Source of the DNA: Collinsella sp. AF02-46-1
GTDB lineage: Bacteria > Actinomycetota > Coriobacteriia > Coriobacteriales > Coriobacteriaceae
Assembly: GCF_003465825.1 (NCBI RefSeq)
Contig: NZ_QSBV01000002.1
Location: 1 to 64,000 of the forward strand
Direction: 5' to 3'
DNA length: 64,000 nucleotides
Shown: one piece after another, positions 1 through 7,830 of the stretch
How positions within the stretch are numbered: the stretch's first letter is position 1
Layout of the letters: the number at the start of each line of letters is the position of its first letter
Position numbers and translations under genes: made by a program
The notes under the pieces: model-generated
What the model was told of the DNA's origin: nothing
The model's input: the letters and a program-made list of their open reading frames with translations, nothing else
The model's database searches: none

Positions 1-2
1 AG

Positions 3-101
3 CTTGGAAGCAAGGCAGGGGCGATCCAGGCCGATTTGGGCACGCTGCTCTCGGCGGCGCGGACGGCGAAGGTATTTAAGCCTCCTTGTCAGTCGCTTTG
101 A
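3..101 (+). CDS. C-terminal tail of an unidentified protein cut by the window edge
   Basis: Frame 3 is open from the window edge to a TGA at 99-101, with mostly G/C third positions as in real genes here. The tail includes KAGAIQADLGTLLSAAR. It would converge on and overlap the end of the next gene by 26 bp. No family is recognisable, and an open frame this short could be chance. Confidence 0.3.
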   Translation, partial: LGSKAGAIQADLGTLLSAARTAKVFKPPCQSL

Positions 102-840
102 GATAATCCTCATCGTTCACAGGTTCCAACCACTCGTTGGAGGCTTCCTCGCCCGGAACCTCCAACGCGAGATGTGAGAACCAGCTGTCGGGCGCAGCGC
201 CGTGCCAGTGCTTCACCCCCGGGGCGATGTTGACCACGTCGCCGGGGCGCAGTTCCTGTGCCGGCTTGCCCCACTCCTGGTAAAACCCTCGACCAGCCAC
301 GCAGACGAGGATCTGTCCGCCACCGCTTTTGGCGTGATGGATATGCCAGTTGTTGCGGCAGCCAGGCTCAAACGTCACGTTGAAGACGCCGACCTGCTCG
401 GTGGAAAGGGGCGCGAGGTAGCTTTGACCGATAAAGAACTTCGCGAAGGCGTCATTGGGGGCACCGATAGGGAAAACCATCTCGTTTTGGTGCTCGGCCT
501 TTGCGTCGGTGGCATCGTCATCCGCCCAGGCCTCCTTCGCCATACGAAAGGCCGCCCACGCCTTGGGCCATCCCGCATAAAACGCCGCATGCGTAAGGAT
601 CTCCGCTATCTCCGCCTTGGTCACGCCGTTGTTCTTTGCGGACGTCAGGTGATATTTGAACGAAGAGTCCGTCAGCCCCTGCGCCATTAGGGCCACCACC
701 GTCACCACACTGCGGTCGCGCAGGGAGAGTTCACCCTCCCGGCTCCACACCTCGCCAAACAGCACATCGTCATTGAGCTGTGCGAATTTGGGGGCAAAGT
801 CCCCTAGGGCATCTCTGCCTGCCGTCTGTTTAATTGCCAT
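76..840 (-). CDS. Carboxymuconolactone decarboxylase-like/cupin fusion protein
   Basis: This 254-residue protein has two domains. Residues about 20-105 resemble the AhpD/carboxymuconolactone decarboxylase fold (RDRSVVTVVALMAQG, EIAEILTHAAFYAGWP) but lack the CxxC pair of peroxidase members. Residues about 140-235 form a cupin with metal-binding histidines in WHIHHA and GVKHWHG. Such fusions are usually annotated as quinone- or aldehyde-stress proteins; the substrate is unknown. It is divergent from the MerR-type regulator at 993, and the shared intergenic region holds a palindrome, so regulation by that protein is a reasonable inference. Confidence 0.8.
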   Translation of the reverse strand: MAIKQTAGRDALGDFAPKFAQLNDDVLFGEVWSREGELSLRDRSVVTVVALMAQGLTDSSFKYHLTSAKNNGVTKAEIAEILTHAAFYAGWPKAWAAFRMAKEAWADDDATDAKAEHQNEMVFPIGAPNDAFAKFFIGQSYLAPLSTEQVGVFNVTFEPGCRNNWHIHHAKSGGGQILVCVAGRGFYQEWGKPAQELRPGDVVNIAPGVKHWHGAAPDSWFSHLALEVPGEEASNEWLEPVNDEDYLKATDKEA

Positions 841-938
841 GATCGATCTCCCCCTGTCGATGGTTTAGGTGCAAATCTGTTTCCGCATTACGGAACACCC
901 TTTGCAATCCCTGTTCTAATGACGAGAATGAAGGTAAT

Positions 939-958
939 ACCTAAACCTGACTTTAGGT
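939..958. promoter_or_regulatory. Candidate MerR-family operator
   Basis: ACCTAAA and TTTAGGT form a perfect 7-bp inverted repeat separated by 6 bp, between the divergent cupin and MerR genes. The size and symmetry fit MerR-family operators that lie within a promoter spacer. Function is inferred from position. Confidence 0.5.
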
Positions 959-992
959 CAAGAAATGAATTCGAGATTGATTCGGAGGAGCC

Positions 993-1433
993 ATGTACAC
1001 AATCGGACAGGTGTCGGAGATGTTCGGCTTGCCCGCCTCAACGCTGCGCTATTACGACAAGCAGGGATTGTTCCCGGCATTGGAGCGGACGTCCGGCATT
1101 CGGCAATTCGGCGATACGGAACTCGAGGCGCTTCGGGTCATCGAATGCCTCAAGAAAGCGGGGATGGAGATCAAGGACATCCGTCTATTCATGGAATGGT
1201 GCGCGGAGGGTCCATCGACATACCCCAAACGCAAGGCCATGTTCGAGGAGCGGAAGGCCCACATGGAGCTAGAGATCGCGAACATGAACCGCGCGCTGGA
1301 CATGCTGAAGTACAAATGCTGGTTCTACGGGCAGCTGAATCAGGGCGAGAATGAGACTGAGCTGAGGGCCATGATTCCCGACGGTTTGCCAGAAGATATC
1401 AAAGAGGCCTACGAGAACGCTCACGCTCGGTAG
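993..1433 (+). CDS. MerR-family transcriptional regulator
   Basis: The 146-residue protein begins with a MerR winged helix (YTIGQVSEMFGLPASTLRYY at residues 2-21), followed by the second wing and a long dimerisation helix. It resembles the NmlR/AdhR-like branch that responds to aldehydes or quinones. No metal-binding cysteine cluster is seen near the C-terminus; a single Cys lies in KYKCWFY. The start is supported by GGAGGAG about 7 nt upstream. It probably controls the divergent cupin gene and itself. Confidence 0.85.
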   Translation: MYTIGQVSEMFGLPASTLRYYDKQGLFPALERTSGIRQFGDTELEALRVIECLKKAGMEIKDIRLFMEWCAEGPSTYPKRKAMFEERKAHMELEIANMNRALDMLKYKCWFYGQLNQGENETELRAMIPDGLPEDIKEAYENAHAR

Positions 1434-1516
1434 TACCAAAAACGCCCTTTTTAAACTCAACCATTGTTTAAGATGTCACAACTCGGACAACAAGACTGGT
1501 TGCCCCGGTACGCAAC

Positions 1517-1549
1517 GGGAGGGTCGACGCGGCTGGCATCGACCCTCCC
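1517..1549. terminator. Hairpin between convergent MerR and oxidoreductase genes
   Basis: A perfect 11-bp stem (GGGAGGGTCGA with its complement, 11-nt loop) lies between the ends of the two convergent genes. There is no strong T-run on either side, so a bidirectional terminator role is likely but not certain. Confidence 0.5.
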
Positions 1550-1569
1550 ATTTCCCAAACGGCATAAAG

Positions 1570-2208
1570 CTACTTGCTCACAACCGAGATGCGCTGGGCG
1601 ACGTGGTTACCGGACTCGATCTCATCGACCATGGCAATCGCATAGTCAGCGTACGAGAGCGTTGACTCGCCGCGGCTGTTGAGCGTGAACTCCTCGCCCG
1701 CCAAGATATACTCACCGGTGCGCTCGCCGTCGGCCTGGAAGTCAGCAGCAGGGGAAATGAAGGTCCACTTGAGGCCGTCCGTTTCGCGAAGGTGAGCAAG
1801 GACTTTGCCGGCCGCGGCGGACAGCGGCTTCCAGTCATCGGGGAAGTCCGGGCCCATATCGACGGTGACCGTATGCTCGGGGTTGACGAACAGCGAGCCC
1901 GCGCCACCCACGATGAGCAGGCGCACATCGGTGCCGATCAGCACATCAGCCAAGTGGATGCCCGCGTCGGTGATACCGGGGATGGTCTCGGGCGTCCAGC
2001 CGCCCACGGCGTCCACCACGGCGTCGAATCCTTCGAGGTCTTCCGTCGTGAGCTCGAGTGCGTCCTTGATGACGGAGTTCTGAGCGGCGGTCCTATTCTC
2101 GCCGCGTACGATGGCGGTCACGTCGAATCCGCGACGCACGGCCTCCTCAACGATGAGGCTGCCGGCCCTGCCGTTCGCTGCTACAACTGCGATTTTCTTG
2201 GTCATCAT
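1570..2208 (-). CDS. NAD(P)-binding oxidoreductase, NmrA/SDR-like
   Basis: The 212-residue protein starts with a Rossmann nucleotide-binding segment (KKIAVVAANGRAGSLI). It continues with motifs typical of short atypical SDR proteins of the COG2910 type, such as DAVVDAVGGW, LLIVGGAGSL and WTFISPAADF. It probably binds NADPH as a reductase or redox sensor; the substrate is not predictable. AAGGAAAGC precedes the start, and a second ATG follows directly. It is divergent from an HxlR regulator, a common pairing for redox-responsive oxidoreductases. Confidence 0.8.
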   Translation of the reverse strand: MMTKKIAVVAANGRAGSLIVEEAVRRGFDVTAIVRGENRTAAQNSVIKDALELTTEDLEGFDAVVDAVGGWTPETIPGITDAGIHLADVLIGTDVRLLIVGGAGSLFVNPEHTVTVDMGPDFPDDWKPLSAAAGKVLAHLRETDGLKWTFISPAADFQADGERTGEYILAGEEFTLNSRGESTLSYADYAIAMVDEIESGNHVAQRISVVSK

Positions 2209-2276
2209 GCTTTCCTTTCGACCTGCGGCACTCGCCGCCGCTTTCCTTACAGCTCATACGATACGCGTCAAAGGTA

Positions 2277-2314
2277 TATAATGGAAAGTAGGCACATAAA
2301 AGTGCTGTAAGCAC
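2277..2314 (+). promoter_or_regulatory. Promoter -10 and inverted-repeat operator for the HxlR gene
   Basis: TATAAT at 2277-2282 is a consensus -10 with no good -35. Just downstream, GTGCT-GTA-AGCAC (2302-2314) is a perfect inverted repeat, and an extra GCAC half-site lies at 2292-2295. This layout would allow autorepression by the HxlR protein. Confidence 0.45.
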
Positions 2315-2369
2315 CAAAAGGAAACTAATGTAAATGACGTGCATGATTGCAGACGGAGGTTTCACGAAT

Positions 2370-2720
2370 ATGACAACACCGACTTTGGAGAACCTGCCTG
2401 CCTGCCCAGTGGAGACAACGCTTTTGCTCATCGGCAACAAGTGGCAGGTGCTCATCCTGCGCGAACTCTCGCTCAAAGGCACGATGCGCTTTAAGGAGCT
2501 GCAACGCTCGATCGGCAAGATTTCGCAGAAAGTTCTGACCAGCAACCTACGAACCATGGAGGAAACGGGGCTCGTTCATCGTGAAGCGTTCGCAGAGGTG
2601 CCTCCACGGGTGGAGTACTCGCTCACCGACCTGGGACAGACACTCAGACCCGTTCTTGACGCAATGAGAGCTTGGGGCGAGAACTACAAGGAGCAGCTCC
2701 GCGGTGGCGGGCTTCGATAA
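2370..2720 (+). CDS. HxlR-family transcriptional regulator
   Basis: This 116-residue winged-helix protein carries the HxlR signature: CPVETTLLLIGNKWQVLIL at the N-terminus, then MRFKELQRSIGKISQKVL and VEYSLTDLGQTL. HxlR proteins are dimeric sensors of electrophiles or oxidants, often using the N-terminal Cys. I chose ATG 2370 over the in-frame ATG 2334 because ACGGAGG lies just upstream and the family usually begins about ten residues before the conserved Cys. It is divergent from the oxidoreductase at 1570-2208, its probable target. Confidence 0.85.
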   Translation: MTTPTLENLPACPVETTLLLIGNKWQVLILRELSLKGTMRFKELQRSIGKISQKVLTSNLRTMEETGLVHREAFAEVPPRVEYSLTDLGQTLRPVLDAMRAWGENYKEQLRGGGLR

Positions 2721-2991
2721 GTAGCTCCTACTGGATACACGCCTACAGAAACCCCTCCGTCCTATCGCCATCACGGGAAACCCTCCTCCTTGGTTCTCGC
2801 CGCAAACGGCTTCGAGGACGCGCTGGAGATCCCGGCACGGCTGGAGTCGGCCCGCGCGAGCAGCGGAAAGGGACACACGCCCTTTACCAAGGTAGATTGC
2901 TGCTTTCGCTTCCCGTTCCTTTCGCAGTATTCTCAATGCAGGTGCGCGGCCTGCGCGCATGGCGCCTAGGGGGCGTCGCCGTCACATCGTT

Positions 2992-3615
2992 TCATTCGCG
3001 CCTCTCTTTAGCGTTGGCAAGACGTCGGTTCGTGCCGTTCGGGTGCACGCAGGTTTTGATAATGCGCACCATCTCATCGATAGGCGTTTCGCAGCCGCTC
3101 CGGATCCAGTCCTGTACCACGGCAGAGAGCCCATGCACATAAAAACTGATGACGAAGGCCCGCTGCTCGCTGGGATAGCCAAAGCGCTCCAACACTGGGT
3201 CGATGATGTGCTTCGCTAGGGCCTCGAATCGCTCCTGAGCCTGCAGCGTATGCCCGTTTGCGAGCATCGCGCGATAGATGGAGCAGTTGTCTTGGACGAA
3301 CTCGAGGTAGGGCCTCAGGTACTCGTCGGTTACGAAAACGAGCTCGTCGAGGGGAGTCGTACGGATAGCCCCGATCGTGTCTGCGGCGCTTTGTTCAAAG
3401 CGCTCGAAGAACTTGGTGTTCACATGCTCCGAACACTCCTTCACGAGGTCAGGGACACCCTGGTAGTGAAGGTAGAACGTAGAGCGACCCACCCCTGCCT
3501 TCTTGCAAATCTCCTTAACGGTTATGAACTCCGCGCCCTTGTTCTGCAGCAAGTCGAGCAAAGCCTCGTCCATAAGCTGCGCCGTCGTAAAGTATCTGCT
3601 CTGCTGCCTGTTCAC
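2992..3615 (-). CDS. TetR/AcrR-family transcriptional regulator
   Basis: The 207-residue protein has an N-terminal TetR helix-turn-helix (FITVKEICKKAGVGRSTFYL at about residues 35-54) and a helical ligand domain that includes FYVHGLSAVVQDWI. The start is GTG, preceded by GGGAGAGG. The gene lies 29 bp downstream of a small membrane-protein gene on the same strand, so the two may be co-transcribed. The ligand is unknown. Confidence 0.85.
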   Translation of the reverse strand: MNRQQSRYFTTAQLMDEALLDLLQNKGAEFITVKEICKKAGVGRSTFYLHYQGVPDLVKECSEHVNTKFFERFEQSAADTIGAIRTTPLDELVFVTDEYLRPYLEFVQDNCSIYRAMLANGHTLQAQERFEALAKHIIDPVLERFGYPSEQRAFVISFYVHGLSAVVQDWIRSGCETPIDEMVRIIKTCVHPNGTNRRLANAKERRE

Positions 3616-3644
3616 CCAAGCCTGCCTCTCCCTGATGCCAAAAG

Positions 3645-3998
3645 CTATTCGCCGGCAATTTCCTTGGCAAGCTCCATTATCTCAAAGGCGTATTTCTTCT
3701 TAGAGGTTTCAAGAATCCAGCGATACAGAACAAGGTTCACGCTTGCGCCTGCGATACCCAAGATACCAAGGACGATTCCGAGCACAAACAACGTGCCCTC
3801 GCCAGGTCCCAGCACACCCATGGTCAGGCACATGCCCACACCCAACAACAGCGAGGAAGCGATGCCAAAGCTGTAGGCGAAGACGTTCGCGGGGCGCTTT
3901 GCTTTGGCATCGAGCTTCTTGAGCGCGGTGAGCTTGGAGGCGCTTTTGGGCGCGTATTGCTTGGCGATCGATTCCGCGCAGGTCTTGTCGGTGTCCAT
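3645..3998 (-). CDS. Small two-helix membrane protein, uncharacterised
   Basis: The start at 3998 (MDTDKTCAESIAKQYAPKSA) has AAGGAAG at good spacing; a longer frame to 4118 has no ribosome site. The 117 residues comprise a basic, soluble N-terminus (about 1-38), then two hydrophobic segments (about 40-62 and 68-90), then a charged tail. Similar Firmicutes proteins are sometimes labelled dihydropteridine reductase without support. It is probably co-transcribed with the TetR gene downstream. Confidence 0.65.
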   Translation of the reverse strand: MDTDKTCAESIAKQYAPKSASKLTALKKLDAKAKRPANVFAYSFGIASSLLLGVGMCLTMGVLGPGEGTLFVLGIVLGILGIAGASVNLVLYRWILETSKKKYAFEIMELAKEIAGE

Positions 3999-4132
3999 GT
4001 TTTCTTCCTTTTCTCTATGGCTTGTTCGACAACCCAAGAATAGGAAGAACGTGCAGGCGATTGAAGAACACAAACGGGACGTTGTGTCCATGTTATATCG
4101 GCGAATGTCGACACTCACCGCAACTGCTCGGA

Positions 4133-4282
4133 ATGATGATTGCGCTGTATTTCGTTATCAAATGGGCAGTGAAAAACGGCATAAAAGAGGCCTACGGTGC
4201 TGTCACTGGCAAGAATACCGCCGAAGATATCCAAAACGAAAAAGAGTTGAAAGAACTTGGATTGGATCAAGAGGATCGATAA
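4133..4282 (+). CDS. Short membrane protein, DUF6019-like
   Basis: The 49-residue frame starts with a single transmembrane segment (MMIALYFVIKWAVKNGIKEA) followed by a charged tail. That pattern resembles the small DUF6019 family. The start codon is uncertain: the upstream sequence has no good ribosome site, although the frame stays open back to 4022. The 5' end may be degenerate. Confidence 0.45.
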   Translation: MMIALYFVIKWAVKNGIKEAYGAVTGKNTAEDIQNEKELKELGLDQEDR

Positions 4283-4724
4283 ATCCAGTTTCGCTGCCCC
4301 TAAAACGGCCTTGCTTTGCCCTCGGGGACAATGATGCTCACTCATTCATTTGAATTCGTCTTGAGGAGCGCCTTAACGTGCAGGTCGTAACGTGTGGCAT
4401 AGAGAGGTCGTCCCCTGCGCTTTATCCTTCGCGCGCCCGTGCTTACCTTGATAAGGTCGGCATCACGAAAGAGCATCGCTTCCTCGAGGTATCTATTACG
4501 GCGTTTCAGTCTATCGCCTTTCAAGAGCTGCTCCTAAAACTCGAATCTGATTACACTTTTGGGAGTTTCATAACTCTGCGCCACAAGATGAGCAAAGAAC
4601 GCACCTCGAGATGAATCGACTAAAGGAATTACGCACCTGCCGGGAGGCAGGCAGCCTGCTCGATCATCGCGGACTGCCAATTGATAAACCCCAAAAGCCG
4701 GACCGCACGGCGGCGCTCGTTTCG
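4283..4724. other. Stretch with no supportable gene
   Basis: Overlapping short frames exist on both strands (60 aa minus at 4342-4524; 78 aa plus at 4378-4614), but neither has a convincing ribosome site, domain or codon pattern. Base composition is lower in GC than the flanks. It looks like eroded accessory DNA. Confidence 0.4.
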
Positions 4725-5342
4725 CTAAATCGGCTTGATGGAATGGCGGATCACGGTCTTGAGCTTCTCCGGCACACACTTGCGCGGATCGGAAAGGTAG
4801 ATTTCGTGATGCAGGCGGAATTCGGAGAAGTCGGGGGCGTAGCCCCGTTCCGCTGCAAATGTGCGCATGGCGTCTATGGTCGTCGTCTCGTCGTCGTAAG
4901 GCCCAGTGTGCATGCACTGAACGCAAAGGCCCTCGTCGACCCTCAGCAGCTCGACCGCCGAGAAGTCCAGCTTCTTCTTGGTGGCAGCTTCCGAAACGGC
5001 CCAGTCGAAATCCTCGCGAGTGACGAAATCGGGCAGGCGGATGCACGAGATAAAGTTGAAGTCGTCCTTCCTCGTGTAATCGATCTCGCCATCGGCGCGG
5101 TCTTGCCACCAGAAGCCCTCGAGTGGCGGCACGACGAAGTCGAAATAGCCTTCGATTTCACGCGGGCCCTTCTTCGACATCTTGATGGTATAGGCAACGC
5201 CGTAGGGCATCGGCAGCGCGTTCTGCTACGCGCCGCCTTCGGCATTGGGATCGCCCTTGCCCCGCACGGCAACGTAGCTCATAGACGGAACGATCAGAAT
5301 GCTCGGCTTGTCAGGCGGTTTGCCCGCGATGTTGTAGCGCAC
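4725..5342 (-). pseudogene. GyrI-like small-molecule-binding protein interrupted by one in-frame stop
   Basis: The intact part (ATG 5210 to 4725, 161 aa) contains GyrI-like motifs: EGYFDFVVPPLEGFWWQD, CVQCMHTGPYDDE and FRLHHEIYLSDPRK. The same frame continues upstream from GTG 5342 as RYNIAGKPPDKPSILIVPSM and SYVAVRGKGDPNAEGGA, exactly the N-terminal segment expected for this family. A TAG at 5226-5228 interrupts it where a Tyr codon is likely. One base change separates it from a full-length protein of about 205 residues. A nonsense mutation is most likely; a sequencing error cannot be excluded. Confidence 0.7.
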
Positions 5343-5480
5343 CGTAGACGCTGATGGAGATGGCTGCGCGCAGGCACGAGTGCGCCGCCGCACCTCATGG
5401 CCTATTTCTCGGGTATTTGGGGCGCGCGGCGTTCAAAAATGTGAAGCGGTTCCGCATGCTCGGGGTTGAGCCGAGGCGCC

Positions 5481-5930
5481 CTACTTCTCGCCCTCCAGCA
5501 GGCCCACGATGCGGTCGATGTCGACGGCGAAGCGGGGCCTTCCCTCGCGCTCGTAGCGGTCGAGGTACGCCTGACACTCGGAGACAATGCGCTTGATGTT
5601 GCCGTCGATGATGCGCTGGAGCGTCTCGTAGTAGGCCGAGCCCTCGGTCCTGAAGCGGCGCTGGTAGGACTTGGTTATGGGGAACATCTTGATGTAGTGG
5701 ATGCCGTGGCGACAGCCGGGGCTCGTCGTGGGGCGGGGTGGCAACGCAAAGTACTGGTCTTTGGGCACGTTGGGGGCGATGTTGGAATGCAGCGGCACGG
5801 CGAAGTCCCTGCGCTTCCCGCGGAAACGCAGCCTCACCACCACGATGCAGGGGAGATTGTGCTTAAGCATGAGCTCGCGGTCGCCCTCGACGAGGTCAAA
5901 GAAGTCCTGGGAGATGGATACGACCTTCAC
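5481..5930 (-). CDS. Unknown 149-residue protein, faintly ToxN/AbiQ-like
   Basis: The GTG start at 5930 is preceded by AGAGG at good spacing and gives KVVSISQDFFDLVEGDREL at the N-terminus. The open frame runs further upstream without a ribosome site. Recognisable segments are CIVVVRLRFRGKRRDFAVPL, GIHYIKMFPITKSY and a helical C-terminus with SECQAYLDRYE. The beta-strand pattern and the PLxS and KMxPI segments recall type III toxins of the ToxN/AbiQ family, but this is weak, and no tandem RNA-antitoxin repeats are seen directly upstream. I do not assign a function. Confidence 0.55.
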   Translation of the reverse strand: MKVVSISQDFFDLVEGDRELMLKHNLPCIVVVRLRFRGKRRDFAVPLHSNIAPNVPKDQYFALPPRPTTSPGCRHGIHYIKMFPITKSYQRRFRTEGSAYYETLQRIIDGNIKRIVSECQAYLDRYEREGRPRFAVDIDRIVGLLEGEK

Positions 5931-6194
5931 CGGTTGCGCCTCTTCATACGAAGTGGGGCCCGCATCGCTGCAGGCCCCTACAGGTGGGCGATATTCTACG
6001 CCTTGCGGCACCCCGTCGCCCACGGAGGTTAAACGTACACGTAAGCCGTACTCTGAAAGCCGCGGCTTCCGGCAAGTAGTTTATGCCACGAAAGGTCGCT
6101 TTCAACGCGCATAGCTCGCAAAATAACACTCGCTGGGCCGTCACCCCTGGCAGTTGCCCTCCAATCTTCATTGGAGTCAGCAGGTCAATTCATA

Positions 6195-6245
6195 TAGTTA
6201 TGGGGGGGTATCCTAAAGGAAATCAAATTTATACCCCCATAACTA
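6195..6245. repeat. Inverted repeat with G-run
   Basis: TAGTTATGGGGG(GG)TAT and ATACCCCCATAACTA form a 15-bp stem interrupted only by two extra G residues in the left arm, with a 19-nt spacer. It lies 8 bp outside the guaA-like repeat at 6253. It could be a terminator, a recombinase-arm site or an element end. Confidence 0.55.
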
Positions 6246-6252
6246 AGGAATT

Positions 6253-6270
6253 TTCTATTCCCACTCAATG
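6253..6270. repeat. Distal copy of the guaA 3'-end direct repeat (candidate att site)
   Basis: These 18 bp match 8814-8831 with one mismatch. Read on the minus strand they encode the same final codons as guaA (I-E-W-E-stop). Position and orientation are those of a duplicated attachment site. Confidence 0.75.
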
Positions 6271-6493
6271 ACTAGGGCCCTGGTGTAATTGGCTGGATCA
6301 CCGTTCCGGGAACCGGTATCGACCTACCTGTCCGCCGAGCTCTTTCTTCAGCTCCAGCCTAGTATCTGATTCGCGCCGTTATAAGCGAAAACCGAAGAGA
6401 TGCGTCTTAGCCAAGAAAAGAAGGTTAGCCTCATCTTACTGCATGATTCGTGTGTTATAGTTAGATGGCTCTAACTGTTTGGGGGCGATGGCC

Positions 6494-7123
6494 ATGCACG
6501 AACGCAAGGACTTCTGGGACAGGAATGCTGGTCGGTACGACCGTTTCATGCGAAACGACCGGGCGGCGTATGAGAAGATGTATGGGCTGATCCGGCCGGT
6601 GGTGAAAGCAAAAACCGTGCTGGAGGTTGCCACCGGCACGGGGCTTATCGCAAAGAGCATCGTGGATGCGGCGGCGCACATCGAGGCTACGGACGCTTCT
6701 GCAAAGATGATCCTTGAAGCAAAGCGGGACAATCAATCCGCAAAGCTGCACTTTTCCGTACAAGATATGTTCCGCCTGCCCTATGCACAGAAGTCCTTCG
6801 AAGTGGTGATCGCGTCCAACGCGCTTCACATAGTGCCGCATCCGGAAAAGGCACTGCAAGAAATCAGGCGGGTACTGAAGGACGACGGCGTGCTCATCGC
6901 GCCAACCTTCACCCACGCGGGGAACTCGGTTTCCGGCAAGGCAAAAGCCTTTTTCATGAGTATGGCGGGATTCCCCCTCCACAGCAGGTGGACAAGCGAG
7001 GAATACCTGCGTTTCCTGCGTCAAAACGGCTGGGCGGTGCAGAAAAGCGCGGTGCTGAAGGCCTCGTTCCCATTGACCTATGCGGAATGCACGAAATCGG
7101 AGGGGCCAGATGTCGTTCTTTGA
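6494..7123 (+). CDS. Class I SAM-dependent methyltransferase (island gene 1)
   Basis: The 209-residue protein has motif I VLEVATGTGLIAKSIV at about residues 40-55, the acidic end of beta-2 (IEATDAS), and post-motif segments VVIASNALHIVPHPEKALQE and RVLKDDGVLIAPTF. ATG 6494 is preferred because GGGGG ends 8 nt upstream; ATG 6488 and a TTG at 6479 are too close to it. The end overlaps the next gene by 14 bp, so translation is probably coupled. The substrate is unknown. Confidence 0.8.
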   Translation: MHERKDFWDRNAGRYDRFMRNDRAAYEKMYGLIRPVVKAKTVLEVATGTGLIAKSIVDAAAHIEATDASAKMILEAKRDNQSAKLHFSVQDMFRLPYAQKSFEVVIASNALHIVPHPEKALQEIRRVLKDDGVLIAPTFTHAGNSVSGKAKAFFMSMAGFPLHSRWTSEEYLRFLRQNGWAVQKSAVLKASFPLTYAECTKSEGPDVVL

Positions 7124-7715
7124 AAACACCCGCAAGCCCGTGGGCCTCGGCGGAAAACTTATGGTTGCCATGATGAATCTGGGCCACAGCCCTGTGGCGC
7201 GGTGGGGACTTCGATTTCTACGACTTGCGCCAAATGCCAAGGTGCTGGATTGCGGCTGCGGCGGCGGGGCGAACATAAAACGGCTGCTGAAAAAATGCCC
7301 GCATGGCGTCGTCAAGGGCGTCGACTATTCGCCCGTCAGCGTGGAGAAGACTAGAAAGCTCAACCGAATTGCAATTCAGGAGGGGCGTTGCGCCGTTCTG
7401 CAAGGCAGTGTGGCGGATATGGTGTTTGAGGATAGCTACTTCGATGCCGCCACGGCCTTTGAGACCGTCTATTTTTGGCCTGATTTGCCCCGATGCTTCC
7501 GTGAGGTCTGGCGGACGCTGAAGCCAGGCGGGACAATTCTTATCTGCAACGAGAGCAATGGCGATACGGACAAGGACGAGAGGTGGACGCAGATCATCGG
7601 CGGCATGACCATCTACAAGGACATTGAATTAAAGGCATGTCTGGAGCAGGCGGGTTTTCACGAGGTGCAGATACACAAAAAGAAAAAGTGGCTCTGCGTC
7701 ACGGCGCGGAAGTAG
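7110..7715 (+). CDS. Class I SAM-dependent methyltransferase (island gene 2)
   Basis: The start ATG 7110 follows GGAGG inside the end of the preceding gene. The 201-residue protein begins MSFFENTRKPVGLGGKLMVA and carries the SAM loop VLDCGCGGGANIKRLL, then GVDYSPVSVEKTRKLN and REVWRTLKPGGTILICNES. The UbiE-like fold is clear, but the acceptor cannot be told. It is the middle gene of a three-methyltransferase operon. Confidence 0.8.
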   Translation: MSFFENTRKPVGLGGKLMVAMMNLGHSPVARWGLRFLRLAPNAKVLDCGCGGGANIKRLLKKCPHGVVKGVDYSPVSVEKTRKLNRIAIQEGRCAVLQGSVADMVFEDSYFDAATAFETVYFWPDLPRCFREVWRTLKPGGTILICNESNGDTDKDERWTQIIGGMTIYKDIELKACLEQAGFHEVQIHKKKKWLCVTARK

Positions 7716-7753
7716 GGGTATCAAGCACGGGCATTTTTGCATCCATCCTGCAC

Positions 7754-7819
7754 ATGGCGATAGGCATGACGGTCATAGCGGCTATGCTGGCGGCAATTAT
7801 GACAGTTTTTATTCACTGA
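7754..7819 (+). CDS. Possible 21-residue hydrophobic peptide
   Basis: Between two methyltransferase genes a short frame encodes MAIGMTVIAAMLAAIMTVFI plus His, a single membrane helix. The frame is open upstream into the preceding gene. No clear ribosome site is seen, so it may be non-coding or a decayed membrane-protein end. Confidence 0.25.
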   Translation: MAIGMTVIAAMLAAIMTVFIH

Positions 7820-7830
7820 GGAAGAAACCT

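Noticed and set aside
202..690. 162-codon plus-strand frame
   Set aside because: It lies wholly opposite the cupin fusion gene, with no ribosome site and no family.
6271..6340. Possible tRNA-like sequence beside the distal att repeat
   Set aside because: A D-arm-like stretch is present, but the anticodon stem does not pair and there is no T arm.
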